Shown: positions 8,549 to 17,099 of the stretch, in pieces
Position numbering within the stretch: position 1 is the stretch's first letter
How the letters are laid out: every line of letters starts with the position of its first letter
NCBI RefSeq assembly: GCF_000585375.1
Contig: NZ_KK073874.1
Coordinates: 6,788,894-6,852,893, forward strand
Direction: 5' to 3'
DNA: 64,000 nucleotides
Origin: Cryptosporangium arvum DSM 44712
GTDB lineage: Bacteria; Actinomycetota; Actinomycetes; Mycobacteriales; Cryptosporangiaceae
Notes under the pieces: model-generated
Told to the model about the DNA's origin: nothing
The model's database searches: none
What the model saw: the letters and a program-made list of their open reading frames with translations, nothing else
Made by a program: the position numbers and the translations under genes

Positions 8549-10998
8549 CGGGCCACCTCCAGCGAGATCACCATCGTCAACCCTCCGCCGGGAGTGTCCT
8601 CCGGCTCCAGCGTGCCGCCCATCGCCTCGACGAACCCCCGCGCCACCGCCAGCCCGAGCCCGACGCCGTTCCCGGCCGGGCGGTCCCCCAGCCGCTGGAA
8701 CGGCGCGAAGATCCGGTCGCGGTCCGGCTCGGCCACGCCCGGGCCGGCGTCGACCACACGCAGTTCGACGCGGTCCCCTAGCGCGCTCCCCCGGACCACC
8801 ACCGGCGCACCGGCACCGTGGCGCACCGCGTTGCTCACCAGGTTCGCCAGCGCGCGCTCGAGCAACCCGGGGTCGGCGAGCACCGGCGGCAGCGTCTCCG
8901 GCACCTCGATCCGCACCCCCGGCGCTCCGGCCACCGCCCTCGGCACGACCTCGTCCACGCTCGTCGCGCGGTGCAGCGGGTTGACCGCCCCGGTCTGCAG
9001 CCGGCTCATGTCGAGCAGGTTGTCGATGAGCGCGGCCAGCTGATCCGCCGACTCGTCGATCGTCGCGTGCAGTTCGTCGACGTCGCCGGGCTCGAGTTGC
9101 ACGGTCGTCATCCGGAGCGCCGAGATCGCCGCCTTGATCGACGCCAGCGGCGTCCGCAGGTCGTGGCTCACCGCGGCCAGCAGCGCGGTACGCATCCGGT
9201 TGCCCTCGGCCAGCTCGGTGGCCTCGGCGGCCCGGACGCTCAGCCGGGCCTGCCGGAGCGCCACCGCGGCCTGAGCGGCGAACGCGGCCAGCACCCGGCG
9301 GTCGGAGGCCGGCAGCGGGCGTCCACGCAGCACCAGGTGGAGGGTGTCGGTGACCGGGACGTCGGTGCCGGGAGGGCCGATGGGTTCGCCGGCCGCGTCG
9401 ATCGTCAGCCACTGCCCGTCGACACGCTCCTGCAGCGTCACCGAGTCCTGCCCGAACGCGTCCCGGACCTGGGTGAGCAGGGCCGGCAGCGCCCGCTCGC
9501 CGGCGAGCACACCCCGGCTGAGCGCGGAGAGCATCTCCGCCTCCGCCTGCGCCCGCGCCGCCTCCCGCCGCCGCCGGGCCGACAGGTCGACGACCCCGGC
9601 CACCGACATCGCCACCAGCGCGAACACCACGAGCGCGACGAGGTTGTCGAACTCGGCGATCGTGAAGGTCCGTACCGGCGCGGTGAAGAACCAGTTCACC
9701 AGCAGCGTTCCGGCCGCCGCCGCGAACACGGCCGGGTACCCGCCCCCGACCAGCGCGACCGCGACCGTGAACCCCAGGTAGAGCAGCAGCTCGCTGGACA
9801 GGTCCAGGTTCGGTTCGACCAGCTTGAGCAGCAGCGTGAGCAGCGGGAGCCCGGCCGCCGCCAGGCCGAACCCGAGCAGCCGGCGCCGGGTGGTGAGGCC
9901 ACCGGTGAGGGTGGGCAGGCGGCCCCGGCCGGCGGCCTCGGAGTGCGTGACCATGTGCACGTCGATCGGCCCGGACCTGGCGGTCACCCGGGAACCGATG
10001 CCCTCCGACAGCGCCCGCTGCCAGCGCGGACGGCGGCTGGTGCCGAGCACCAACTGGGTCGCGTTGGCGCCCCGGGCGAAGTCCAGCAGCGCCGCCGGCA
10101 CGTCGTCGCCGACCACCGCGTGGAACGTCCCGCCGAGCGACTCGACCAGCTCCCGCTGCTTCTCCACCCGGGCCGGGTCGGCGCCGGTGAGCCCGTCGCC
10201 GCGCGAGACGTGGACCGCGAGCAGGTCGCCGCGCCGGCTGCGGGCGGCGATCCGGGCGGCGCGGCGGATCAGCGTGTCGCCCTCGGGGCCACCGGTCACC
10301 GCGACGACGATCCGCTCGCGCGCCTCCCAGATGCTCGTGATCTCGTGCTCGTCGCGGTACTCACGCAGTGCGTCGTCGACCTTGTCCGCGGTCCAGAGCA
10401 GCGCGAGCTCACGCAGCGCGGTGAGGTTGCCGACCCGGAAGTAGTTGCCGAGGGCGGCGTCGATCTTGTCGGCTTGGTAGATGTTGCCGTGGGCCATTCG
10501 GCGGCGCAGGGCCTCGGGCGCCATGTCGACGAGTTCGACCTGGTCGGCGGCGCGCACGACGGCGTCCGGGACGGTCTCGCGCTGCGGAACGCCGGTGATC
10601 GTCTGGACGACGTCGTTGACCGATTCCAGGTGCTGGACGTTGACCGTGGACAGGACGTCGATACCGGCGTCGAGCAGCGCCTCGACGTCCTGCCACCGCT
10701 TGCCGCCCCGGGCCTTGGTGTGGGCGAGCTCGTCGACCAGCACGATCTCCGGGCGCCGGGCGAGGACCGCGTCGAGGTCCATCTCCTCGAAGCCGGCGCC
10801 GCGATAGGTGACCCGGGCGCGCGGGACGATCTCCAGGTCCCGGATCTGGGCGGCGGTCCCGGAACGGCCGTGGGTCTCCACGAACCCGATGACGACGTCG
10901 GCCCCACGCTCGGCGCGCCGCCGCCCTTCCTCGAGCATGCGGAACGTCTTGCCGACCCCCGGTGCCGCCCCGAGGTAGACGCGCAGGGTCCCCCGCAC
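8545..10998 (-). CDS. kdpD: KdpD sensor histidine kinase
   Basis: 817 residues. The N-terminal KdpD domain (1-210) has Walker A GAAPGVGKT at 10-18 and Walker B EIVLVDELAHT. A universal-stress-protein-like domain follows (about 230-350). Membrane segments lie at about 370-480 (LLYLGFTVAVALVGGGYPAV), then a GAF-like region. The HisKA H-box is AAVSHDLRTPLAS near residue 610, with an HATPase_c domain (GVGLGLAVARGF) near the end. It senses potassium and turgor and phosphorylates KdpE. It is slightly shorter than E. coli KdpD (894) because of short linkers. A 65-bp gap separates it from DUF3710 upstream. Confidence 0.93.
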   Translation of the reverse strand: MRGTLRVYLGAAPGVGKTFRMLEEGRRRAERGADVVIGFVETHGRSGTAAQIRDLEIVPRARVTYRGAGFEEMDLDAVLARRPEIVLVDELAHTKARGGKRWQDVEALLDAGIDVLSTVNVQHLESVNDVVQTITGVPQRETVPDAVVRAADQVELVDMAPEALRRRMAHGNIYQADKIDAALGNYFRVGNLTALRELALLWTADKVDDALREYRDEHEITSIWEARERIVVAVTGGPEGDTLIRRAARIAARSRRGDLLAVHVSRGDGLTGADPARVEKQRELVESLGGTFHAVVGDDVPAALLDFARGANATQLVLGTSRRPRWQRALSEGIGSRVTARSGPIDVHMVTHSEAAGRGRLPTLTGGLTTRRRLLGFGLAAAGLPLLTLLLKLVEPNLDLSSELLLYLGFTVAVALVGGGYPAVFAAAAGTLLVNWFFTAPVRTFTIAEFDNLVALVVFALVAMSVAGVVDLSARRRREAARAQAEAEMLSALSRGVLAGERALPALLTQVRDAFGQDSVTLQERVDGQWLTIDAAGEPIGPPGTDVPVTDTLHLVLRGRPLPASDRRVLAAFAAQAAVALRQARLSVRAAEATELAEGNRMRTALLAAVSHDLRTPLASIKAAISALRMTTVQLEPGDVDELHATIDESADQLAALIDNLLDMSRLQTGAVNPLHRATSVDEVVPRAVAGAPGVRIEVPETLPPVLADPGLLERALANLVSNAVRHGAGAPVVVRGSALGDRVELRVVDAGPGVAEPDRDRIFAPFQRLGDRPAGNGVGLGLAVARGFVEAMGGTLEPEDTPGGGLTMVISLEVAR

Positions 10999-11063
10999 CG
11001 CGCTCCCCCCTCACCACGACGCCCGGTGCGCCGTCGGCACACCGGGCGTCCCTCGATCGTGCG

Positions 11064-11696
11064 TCAGTCCTGGTTGGCCGCCTGCTCGACGACCTCGCGG
11101 GGCAACCGCAACGGCAGCGGGTCGCGCACCGGCATCGGGTCGGAGCCCCGCGCCACCACGGTCTGGCGCACCGATTCGGCCAGCTGCGGCCCGGCGTTCA
11201 CGTCCGCGGCGGCCGCACCGGTGAACGTCGCCCGCAGGAACCACCGCGGTCCGTCGATCCCCACGAAGCGCAGCGTCTGCTTGCTGCCGTCGGGCGCCTT
11301 CACGGTCGCCCGCAGCTCGGGGCCGAACTCGCCGACCTCCTGTTCGACGACGCCGTCGTCACCGCGGATGTTCGCCTGCAGCTCCTCGCGCACCTCGTCC
11401 CAGATGCCCTCGGTCCGCGGAGCGGCGAAGGCGGCCAGCTCCAGCGCGCTCGTGCCGTCGGTCAGCACGACCGACGCCACCTGGCCGTTCTGGTCGGCTT
11501 CGACCCGCAGCTCCACGTCCGGCAACGTCGGGACGAGCAGCGCGCCCAGATCGACGCGCTGAACCTCGTCCTCGGGCGCCGCCTCGGCGTCCCAGGGGCC
11601 GGGCCCGTAGTCCTCTGCCATCGATCCGGTGCCGCCGGCCTCCAGGTCTTCCTCCCGGCCGGCCGCAGCATGCCGGCCACGCCGACGTCGAAACAC
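11064..11696 (-). CDS. DUF3710 domain protein
   Basis: 210 residues: a basic N-terminus (VFRRRRGRHAAAG), an acidic stretch, then the DUF3710 core (about 60-200) with RTEGIWDEVREEL and VGIDGPRWFLRA. The function of the family is unknown; it is nearly always next to dut in actinobacteria. The GTG at 11696 was chosen because GAGAGGAG lies seven bases upstream. A 14-codon in-frame extension would run into dut. Only four bases separate it from the dut stop, so it is in one operon with dut. Confidence 0.82.
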   Translation of the reverse strand: MFRRRRGRHAAAGREEDLEAGGTGSMAEDYGPGPWDAEAAPEDEVQRVDLGALLVPTLPDVELRVEADQNGQVASVVLTDGTSALELAAFAAPRTEGIWDEVREELQANIRGDDGVVEQEVGEFGPELRATVKAPDGSKQTLRFVGIDGPRWFLRATFTGAAAADVNAGPQLAESVRQTVVARGSDPMPVRDPLPLRLPREVVEQAANQD

Positions 11697-11700
11697 CCCG

Positions 11701-12171
11701 TCACTCCTCTCGTGCGGTGACCAAGCCGCGATGTCCACCGGTCGAGCCGTGGCCGCCCGTCCCGCGAACCGACTCGGGCAGCTCGCTCGCCACCCGGAAT
11801 TCGGCTCGCTCGACGCGCTGCACCACGAGCTGGGCGATCCGGTCGCCTCGCGTGAGTGTCACGGTCTCGGTCGGATCGAGGTTGATCAGGTTGACCTTGA
11901 TCTCACCCCGGTATCCAGCGTCGACGGTACCGGGTGCGTTGACGATCGAAACGCCGAACCGCGCCGCCAGGCCGGAGCGCGGGTGGACGAATCCGGCGTA
12001 GCCCTCGGGGAGCGCAATCGCCACACCCGTTCGGACCAGCGCGCGCTCGCCGGGGCCGAGCCGGACGTCCTCCGCCGTGACCAGATCGGCACCGGCGTCG
12101 CCCGGCCGGGCGTAGGCCGGAGGGGACAGCTCCGGGTCGAGCAGTTGGACGAGAACCTCTAGGTCGGGCAA
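11701..12171 (-). CDS. dut: deoxyuridine 5'-triphosphate nucleotidohydrolase (dUTPase)
   Basis: Hydrolyses dUTP to dUMP and pyrophosphate, keeping uracil out of DNA and feeding dTMP synthesis. All trimeric dUTPase motifs are visible: PGDAGADL (I), [12 protein letters not shown] (II), [14 protein letters not shown] (III), [10 protein letters not shown] (IV) and the C-terminal P-loop-like [10 protein letters not shown] (V). A TTG start at 12171 gives 156 residues beginning [13 protein letters not shown], matching usual family length and N-terminus, but it has no good ribosome site. An in-frame ATG at 12249 would add 26 unrelated residues. The downstream DUF3710 gene begins four bases after the stop. 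Confidence 0.93.
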   Translation of the reverse strand: MPDLEVLVQLLDPELSPPAYARPGDAGADLVTAEDVRLGPGERALVRTGVAIALPEGYAGFVHPRSGLAARFGVSIVNAPGTVDAGYRGEIKVNLINLDPTETVTLTRGDRIAQLVVQRVERAEFRVASELPESVRGTGGHGSTGGHRGLVTAREE

Positions 12172-12289
12172 TGAATTCTTTTCGACCGCCCTCGGCGAGA
12201 GATGCTCACCCTGCGGAGGCACCTGAGGTTGAAAAGAGTTCATCGGCATCCGTTCGGTATCCGGGTGGGTCGGTGGCACGATACCCAGC

Positions 12290-12772
12290 ATGGGCTCCGC
12301 GACGACGATCACCGACACGTACCGCGAGCGGTGGACCGTGCCGTGGTGGGGATGGGTGGGCGCGGGCGCGGTCGCGGCGCTGCTGGCGGCCGAGATCCAT
12401 CTCGGGCACGACGGCCTGCGGTCCTGGTTGCCGTACGTGGCCCTGATCCCGCTCGCCCTGCTCGCGGTCGCGGCACTCGGACGCCTCACGGTCGTGGTGA
12501 CCGACGAGGAACTCCACGTCGACGACGCGCACGTCCCCCGCCGCTTCCTGCTCGCCGCCGAGGCGCTGGACGCCGAGGAGCGCCGGGACGCGCTCGGCCC
12601 CGAACTCGACCCGGTCGCGTTCGTCGTCCACCGCCCCTGGGTGCGTGGCACGGTGCGGGTCTATCTGGACGACCCGGACGACCCGACGCCGTACTGGATC
12701 TTCTCGTCCCGGCGCCCGCAGGCACTGCTCGACGCGCTCGACCTGCCGCTCCCGGCCCCGGACGAGGACTAG
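12290..12772 (+). CDS. DUF3093 family membrane protein
   Basis: 160 residues. Two membrane segments occur near the N-terminus ([18 protein letters not shown] at about 19-37, and [18 protein letters not shown] at about 46-65), followed by a cytoplasmic domain ending [16 protein letters not shown]. This matches DUF3093, the divergent neighbour of dut in many actinobacteria (Rv2698). Function unknown. It is divergent from dut and convergent with the next gene, three bases from its stop. Confidence 0.82.
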   Translation: MGSATTITDTYRERWTVPWWGWVGAGAVAALLAAEIHLGHDGLRSWLPYVALIPLALLAVAALGRLTVVVTDEELHVDDAHVPRRFLLAAEALDAEERRDALGPELDPVAFVVHRPWVRGTVRVYLDDPDDPTPYWIFSSRRPQALLDALDLPLPAPDED

Positions 12773-12775
12773 GGC

Positions 12776-13624
12776 CTAGTACAGCGCGGGGCGGCCCGAC
12801 GCCGGCGGCAGCGGGCGGTTCTTGCGCAGGTCGGCCCGCACCTCGTCGCCGAGTTTGCGGGTGGCCCTGCGGTTGAGCTCGGCGCCGATCGCCGCGCCCG
12901 TGAAGAGCGGGCCGAGCGTCGTCAGGTTCCGGCCCATCCGGCGCAGCAGCCGGTCGCGCAGCTCTTTGCGCATGGTGCCACCGAGGATGGTGGTGAAGCC
13001 CCGCCCACCCTGCAGCAGCGTGACGCCCCGGCGGCGGGCCCAGGCCGTCAGCAGAGCGCTGGCGCGCTCGCTCGCCGAGCCGCGGACCGGCGTGCCGTAG
13101 ACCTCGTGCAGCTCGGCCAGCAGTTTCACCTCGACGGCGACGACCGCGGCGGTCTCCACCGCCAGCAGGATCGGGGCCGAGAGCAGCGACGGGGGCACCG
13201 TCCACTCGACCGCGGCGATACCGCCACCGGCGGCGCCGAGGCTCGCGGTGACCCGGGAGGCGTTGCGGATCACGGCGTCGGCCAGCTCGTCACCGGACTT
13301 GCCGCCGTAATGGCGCTGCAGCGTCTCGAGGTCGCGGACGGTCAGGTGCGGTGCGGCGGCGATCAGCAGCTCGGTGGCCCAGCCGGCGGCGGCGCGTGGT
13401 CCGCGCATCGCCCGGCCGGCACCCCGTCCGAACCCGGAGACCGCGCGGCCGAGCAGGCGGCGCCGGTCCGTCGTGGACAGGTCCGAATCGGTCAGCCGGG
13501 CCAGGGCGCTCGAGGCCTCGGCGCTGACGGCACCGGACCCGGACGCGTCCGCATCGGTCTCGACGGACGACGGAGCCGGATCAACGGGTGGGGTGGAGTC
13601 GGACGACTTCTCCGGAAGAGTCAT
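12776..13624 (-). CDS. conserved hypothetical protein, possibly EcsC-like
   Basis: 282 residues from the ATG at 13624, which has GAGGGA eight bases upstream. It has an acidic N-terminal third rich in Ser/Thr/Asp, then an alpha-helical region with alanine-rich hydrophobic helices (LLSAPILLAVETAAVVAVEVKLLAELHEVYG) that may associate with membranes. It ends in a basic segment (AELNRRATRKLGDEVRADLRKNRPL). I do not recognise it firmly; the helical pattern recalls EcsC-type proteins. It is monocistronic and convergent with the DUF3093 gene. Confidence 0.6.
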   Translation of the reverse strand: MTLPEKSSDSTPPVDPAPSSVETDADASGSGAVSAEASSALARLTDSDLSTTDRRRLLGRAVSGFGRGAGRAMRGPRAAAGWATELLIAAAPHLTVRDLETLQRHYGGKSGDELADAVIRNASRVTASLGAAGGGIAAVEWTVPPSLLSAPILLAVETAAVVAVEVKLLAELHEVYGTPVRGSASERASALLTAWARRRGVTLLQGGRGFTTILGGTMRKELRDRLLRRMGRNLTTLGPLFTGAAIGAELNRRATRKLGDEVRADLRKNRPLPPASGRPALY

Positions 13625-13813
13625 GGCGGCAGTCCCTCGGGGCTCGTGGAGCGGATGCCGGCGCGGCACCGACAATTGTCGGATACCCACGCCACTGGCA
13701 CCGCTCCTGATCTACCCCGAACGGTCGGGGTCGTACCCCCCGGACCCCCGACCGCTCCGTGCTTACGGGACGCCCGGTGGACGTCCCCCGATGACGCGGA
13801 CCCGACCGGGGAG

Positions 13814-14116
13814 TCAGGCCGCGCATTCGGTGCAGACGTACTGGCCGTTCTTCTCTTCGGCCAGCTGGCTGCGGTGGTGGACGAGGAAGCACTGCGAACA
13901 GCGGAACTCGTCATTCTGCATCGGCAGTACCTTGACGGTGAGCTCTTCGCCGGACAGGTCAGCGCCCGGAAGCTCGAAGCCTTCGGCAACTTCAGCCTCG
14001 TCGACGTCCACACTGCCGGACTGCGAATCCGTCCGGCGTGCCTTCAGCTCCTCGAGGCTGTCCTCGCCGATCTCCGATTCCTCGGTTCGACGTGGCGCGT
14101 CGTAGTCGGTGGCCAT
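13814..14116 (-). CDS. DUF4193 zinc-ribbon protein
   Basis: 100 residues. The N-terminus MATDYDAPRRTE and the C-terminal metal site (FRCSQCFLVHHRSQL ... YVCTECAA, CxxC twice) are diagnostic of DUF4193 (Rv2699c-like). The middle is acidic. It probably binds zinc; the function is unknown. The ATG at 14116 has GAGGA upstream. It is monocistronic between two oppositely oriented genes. Confidence 0.85.
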   Translation of the reverse strand: MATDYDAPRRTEESEIGEDSLEELKARRTDSQSGSVDVDEAEVAEGFELPGADLSGEELTVKVLPMQNDEFRCSQCFLVHHRSQLAEEKNGQYVCTECAA

Positions 14117-14291
14117 CGTGATGGTCCTCTTCTTTCGTTCGGATGACAGCCGGGTCACGCCGTCAACGGCCAGGTCCCCCGGCCAGGAAGGAAACCCGTT
14201 CGACCCGGCGAGCGCGGAACCTTACCGTTTCCAGCGCCCCTAATACGCACAGCCCACCGGATGTGTTCCCGATGTGATCGAGGTGACACCG

Positions 14292-15371
14292 ATGCCCGTC
14301 TTTCCTGCACCGGGCCCGCCGGACCAGGAACAGGCCGCCGGTCCGGTGCCCACCCTCGGTAGCCGGCGTAGCCGCTTCCGGCTCCGCCGCCTCGGGTGGT
14401 CGGACGAATGGGACGCACGGTACCGGATGGCTACGGCAACTGGCAGATGCCCCACGACGCCGGATCCCCGGGTCGCGGATGGCGACCTTACCCAACCGTC
14501 CGACCCCGGCGGGGACCGTCGCACGGCCCGCTCACCAGGCGGGACATCCCGTTCCCGGTGGGCGGAGCCGCGTTGGCCCCCGTCCGGCGGACAGCCGGTG
14601 CCCGCCCAGCGGTCGTTCGTCCCGGCCCGGGTGACCGACGTCGACGGCCCGGAGTGCGGATGTCTGGCGCCGGCCGGGCCGGTCCGGGCCGTCGCACGAC
14701 CGGGCCTGGCCCCGGTCGCCGGCGACTGGGCGGTGGTGTCGGGCACCGAGCTGGTCACGGTCCTGCCCCGCCAGACCGTCGTCCGGCGCGGCTGCGGTCC
14801 CGACGACGTCAGCGGCGAGGTGCTGGCCGCGAACGCCGACCTGGTCCTGATCGTCCAGGCCTTCTCTCCCGAGCTGACGCCGTCGCGCACCGAGAAGCTG
14901 CTCGCGCTGGCCACCGCCGGCTCGGCCAGGCCGGTACTGGTGCTCAGCCAGATCGACCGGGCACCCGACGGCGCGGCCGCGCGGTCGGTACTGGCCGACC
15001 TCGCGGTCCTGGCGGAGAGCTGCCCCGGTACCCCGGTCCTCGGACTCAGCACCGCACCGGGGTACCTCGGTCTGCAACGGCTACGCACGCTCGTCGCCGA
15101 TTCCGTGACCGCCGTCTTCGGCGCGCCCGGCTGCGGCAAGACCAGCCTGGTCGCGGCGCTCACCGGCACCGTGCCCGCGGCGGCGGGGGGCGCCCGGCTG
15201 GTGCCACTGCCCGGAGGCGGAGCGCTCATCGACACCCCGGGCTGCGATCCGGACGCTCCCGACTGGCTCGCCGAGCGCTATCTGAGCCGTCTGCGGGCCG
15301 CACAGCGGGCGCGGTGGCGGGCGGCCTCGGTGTCCCGGCGCCGGCTCCGTCCGCTCGCCGGAGGCGCCTGA
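14292..15371 (+). CDS. RsgA-like circularly permuted GTPase lacking the zinc domain
   Basis: 359 residues from the ATG at 14292 (GAGGTG six bases upstream). The N-terminus LRRLGWSDEWDARYR matches ribosome-associated GTPase RsgA. After a Pro/Arg-rich linker comes an OB-like region (about 115-175). The permuted G-domain follows: the G4 position reads LVLSQIDR instead of NKxD (about 217), G1 is GAPGCGKTS (277-285), and G3 is DTPG (about 314). Only about 43 residues follow G3, so the Cys/His zinc subdomain of true RsgA is absent. It may be a degenerate paralogue with altered nucleotide specificity. It lies between DUF4193 and LytR_C genes that are adjacent in M. tuberculosis. Confidence 0.7.
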   Translation: MPVFPAPGPPDQEQAAGPVPTLGSRRSRFRLRRLGWSDEWDARYRMATATGRCPTTPDPRVADGDLTQPSDPGGDRRTARSPGGTSRSRWAEPRWPPSGGQPVPAQRSFVPARVTDVDGPECGCLAPAGPVRAVARPGLAPVAGDWAVVSGTELVTVLPRQTVVRRGCGPDDVSGEVLAANADLVLIVQAFSPELTPSRTEKLLALATAGSARPVLVLSQIDRAPDGAAARSVLADLAVLAESCPGTPVLGLSTAPGYLGLQRLRTLVADSVTAVFGAPGCGKTSLVAALTGTVPAAAGGARLVPLPGGGALIDTPGCDPDAPDWLAERYLSRLRAAQRARWRAASVSRRRLRPLAGGA

Positions 15372-15427
15372 ACCGCCCCTGGTCACCGGCGCGTCGCCGG
15401 GACGTCACCGCGGATGACCGGGGACGC

Positions 15428-15468
15428 TAAAGTTTGGCCCCATGACGACCGGGGTGGTGGGGCGGTGA
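15428..15468 (+). promoter_or_regulatory. leaderless promoter with 8-codon leader ORF overlapping the LytR_C start
   Basis: TAAAGT (15428-15433) is followed after eight bases by ATG at 15442. That ATG opens a reading frame of eight codons (MTTGVVGR) whose TGA overlaps the GTG of the LytR_C gene (GTGA, 15465-15468). It suggests a leaderless mRNA with translational coupling. No clear -35 is visible. Confidence 0.35.
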
Positions 15469-15965
15469 GCCTGGCGCGAGTCAGGGCGCTGACGGTAATC
15501 GGGGTATTGGCGCTGGTCGCCGTCATCACCGTGGTGTGGGCGATCGTCACCGACGACCAGACCGGCACCACGGCGATCGGTTGCAACACCGTGCAGACCG
15601 ACATCCCGGAGCCCTCAGCGGTGAAGGTGCGGGTCTACAACGGCACCGACGAGGCCGGGCTGGCGAGCAAGGTCGCGAACGCGCTCAAGAAGCGCAAGTT
15701 CCAGATCGTCACCACCGGCAACGACCCGCAGGGCGAGCCGGTCACCCAGACCGCCCAGATCCGCTACGGCCCCACCGGCGCCGGCGCCGCCCAGCTGCTC
15801 CAGGCCACCGTCCGCGGCAGCGTCATCGTCGACGACGGCCGCGAGGACGGCAGCGTGGACGTCGTGATCGGCATCGACTTCAAGGACCTCACGCCCGAGA
15901 AGGACGTACCGGCCGAGCTCAAGACCCTCGACCCGCCCCAGCCGTCGACGCCGGCCGGCTGCTAG
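15465..15965 (+). CDS. LytR C-terminal-domain membrane protein (Cei-like)
   Basis: 166 residues. One N-terminal membrane anchor (LTVIGVLALVAVITVVWAIV, about 8-28) is followed by an extracytoplasmic LytR_C domain (KVRVYNGTDEAGLASKVANALKKR at about 52-75, then IRYG). It lacks the LytR-CpsA-Psr catalytic domain. It matches the syntenic M. tuberculosis Rv2700 (Cei), needed for envelope integrity. The GTG start at 15465 overlaps a short leader frame. The TAG stop shares CTAG with the convergent suhB stop. Confidence 0.8.
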   Translation: MSLARVRALTVIGVLALVAVITVVWAIVTDDQTGTTAIGCNTVQTDIPEPSAVKVRVYNGTDEAGLASKVANALKKRKFQIVTTGNDPQGEPVTQTAQIRYGPTGAGAAQLLQATVRGSVIVDDGREDGSVDVVIGIDFKDLTPEKDVPAELKTLDPPQPSTPAGC

Positions 15966-16768
15966 GCCGTGTCCTGGGCGAGCAGGTCGTGGAGCGGGCC
16001 GTGCAGGGCCGGGGGCGCGGCCAGCGTCATCGCCTCGCCCGGGCCCTCGCCGCGCAGGCCGGTCACGAGCAGGCCGGCCTCCTCGGCGATCAGGCCGCCG
16101 GCGGCGCGGTCCCAGGGGTTGAGGCCGCGCTCGAAGTAGGCGTCGAGGCGTCCCTCGGCGGCCGCGCACAGGTCCAGCGCCGCCGACCCGATCCGCCGGA
16201 TGTCGCGGATCTCCGGCAGCAGCCGTAGCAGCACCTCGGCCTGCTCCCGGCGGCGCTCCGGCGCGTACCCGAACCCGGTGCCCACCAGCGCACCGGCGAG
16301 CGTCGTCTCCGCCGACCCGCGCAGCCGGACCTCGCCGCGCCAGGCGCCCCGGCCGCGCACCGCGGTCCACTCCTCACCGGTCACGACGTTGCGCACCACA
16401 CCGGCGACGACGACCCCGTCCACCTCGGCCGCCAGCGACACCGCGTACGCCGGGATCCCGTAGACGAAGTTGACCGTGCCGTCGATCGGGTCCAGCAGCC
16501 AGCGCACGGCGGCCGGGGCCGCCGCCGGACCCACCGGCCGGAAGCCGCCCTCCTCGCCGAGCACCAGGTCGCCGGGGCGCGCCGCGGCCAGACCGTCCAC
16601 CACGAGCTGCTCGGCGGCCCGGTCGGCCGCCGTCACCGGATCCGTCGGCGTCGATTTGGTCTCGATCGAGGTCACCGCGGCTGTGCGCTGCTCGGTGATC
16701 CCGACCGCGGCCTTCCGGACCAGCTCGACCGCGAGGCTCAGGAGTTCGGTGGGTTCCACTACTGGCAT
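15962..16768 (-). CDS. suhB: inositol monophosphatase family protein (SuhB-like)
   Basis: 268 residues. The lithium-sensitive phosphatase motifs are present: GEE (metal ligand), WLLDPIDGTVNFVYG and the second metal motif NPWDRAAGGLIAEEAG. It hydrolyses inositol-1-phosphate or related sugar phosphates with magnesium. Position opposite the LytR_C gene and next to sigA matches Rv2701c suhB. It is monocistronic and divergent from sigA across about 330 bp. A histidinol-phosphatase role is possible but less likely from context. Confidence 0.87.
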   Translation of the reverse strand: MPVVEPTELLSLAVELVRKAAVGITEQRTAAVTSIETKSTPTDPVTAADRAAEQLVVDGLAAARPGDLVLGEEGGFRPVGPAAAPAAVRWLLDPIDGTVNFVYGIPAYAVSLAAEVDGVVVAGVVRNVVTGEEWTAVRGRGAWRGEVRLRGSAETTLAGALVGTGFGYAPERRREQAEVLLRLLPEIRDIRRIGSAALDLCAAAEGRLDAYFERGLNPWDRAAGGLIAEEAGLLVTGLRGEGPGEAMTLAAPPALHGPLHDLLAQDTA

Positions 16769-17099
16769 TTCGGTTGTGCTCCCTGGCTCGAGGACTGCTG
16801 CTGAATCGTTCTGTTCAGGTCAAGTGAAGGTTGGGTCGTGGCGGTCGTGGCCAGAACCCGAGCGGCGACGTACAGTCCAGCACGGCGTCGAGCCCCGTCA
16901 GGCCGGTCAGCCCCCACCAACCAGACACAACGGATGGATCGATGGTGGGAGCCGTCTCCCCCGACCCGGCGGTACAATTCGTTGCCATGCCACCGGGGAA
17001 GACAGTCCCGGAGGAAATAGCTCCTGGTAGATCAGCCCCCCGGTCAGCCCCCTGACTGGTGAGGTGTGCCCGCCGCACCGACACGTGGAAGGTCACTTC
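16769..17099 (+). promoter_or_regulatory. suhB/sigA divergent promoter region with candidate leader ORF
   Basis: 331 gene-free bases. A good -10, TACAAT (16973-16978), is followed after eight bases by ATG at 16987. This opens a 22-codon frame ([20 protein letters not shown]...) that stops at 17055, 44 bases before the sigA GTG. No -35 stands out. It may be a leaderless leader peptide or only a long 5' leader of sigA. Nothing else is recognised. Confidence 0.35.

Noticed and set aside
7874-9412. Long minus-strand frame of 512 codons that includes kdpE
   Set aside because: Only the part from the ATG at 8548 is KdpE. The upstream part is an Arg/Gly-rich shadow of kdpD in another frame.
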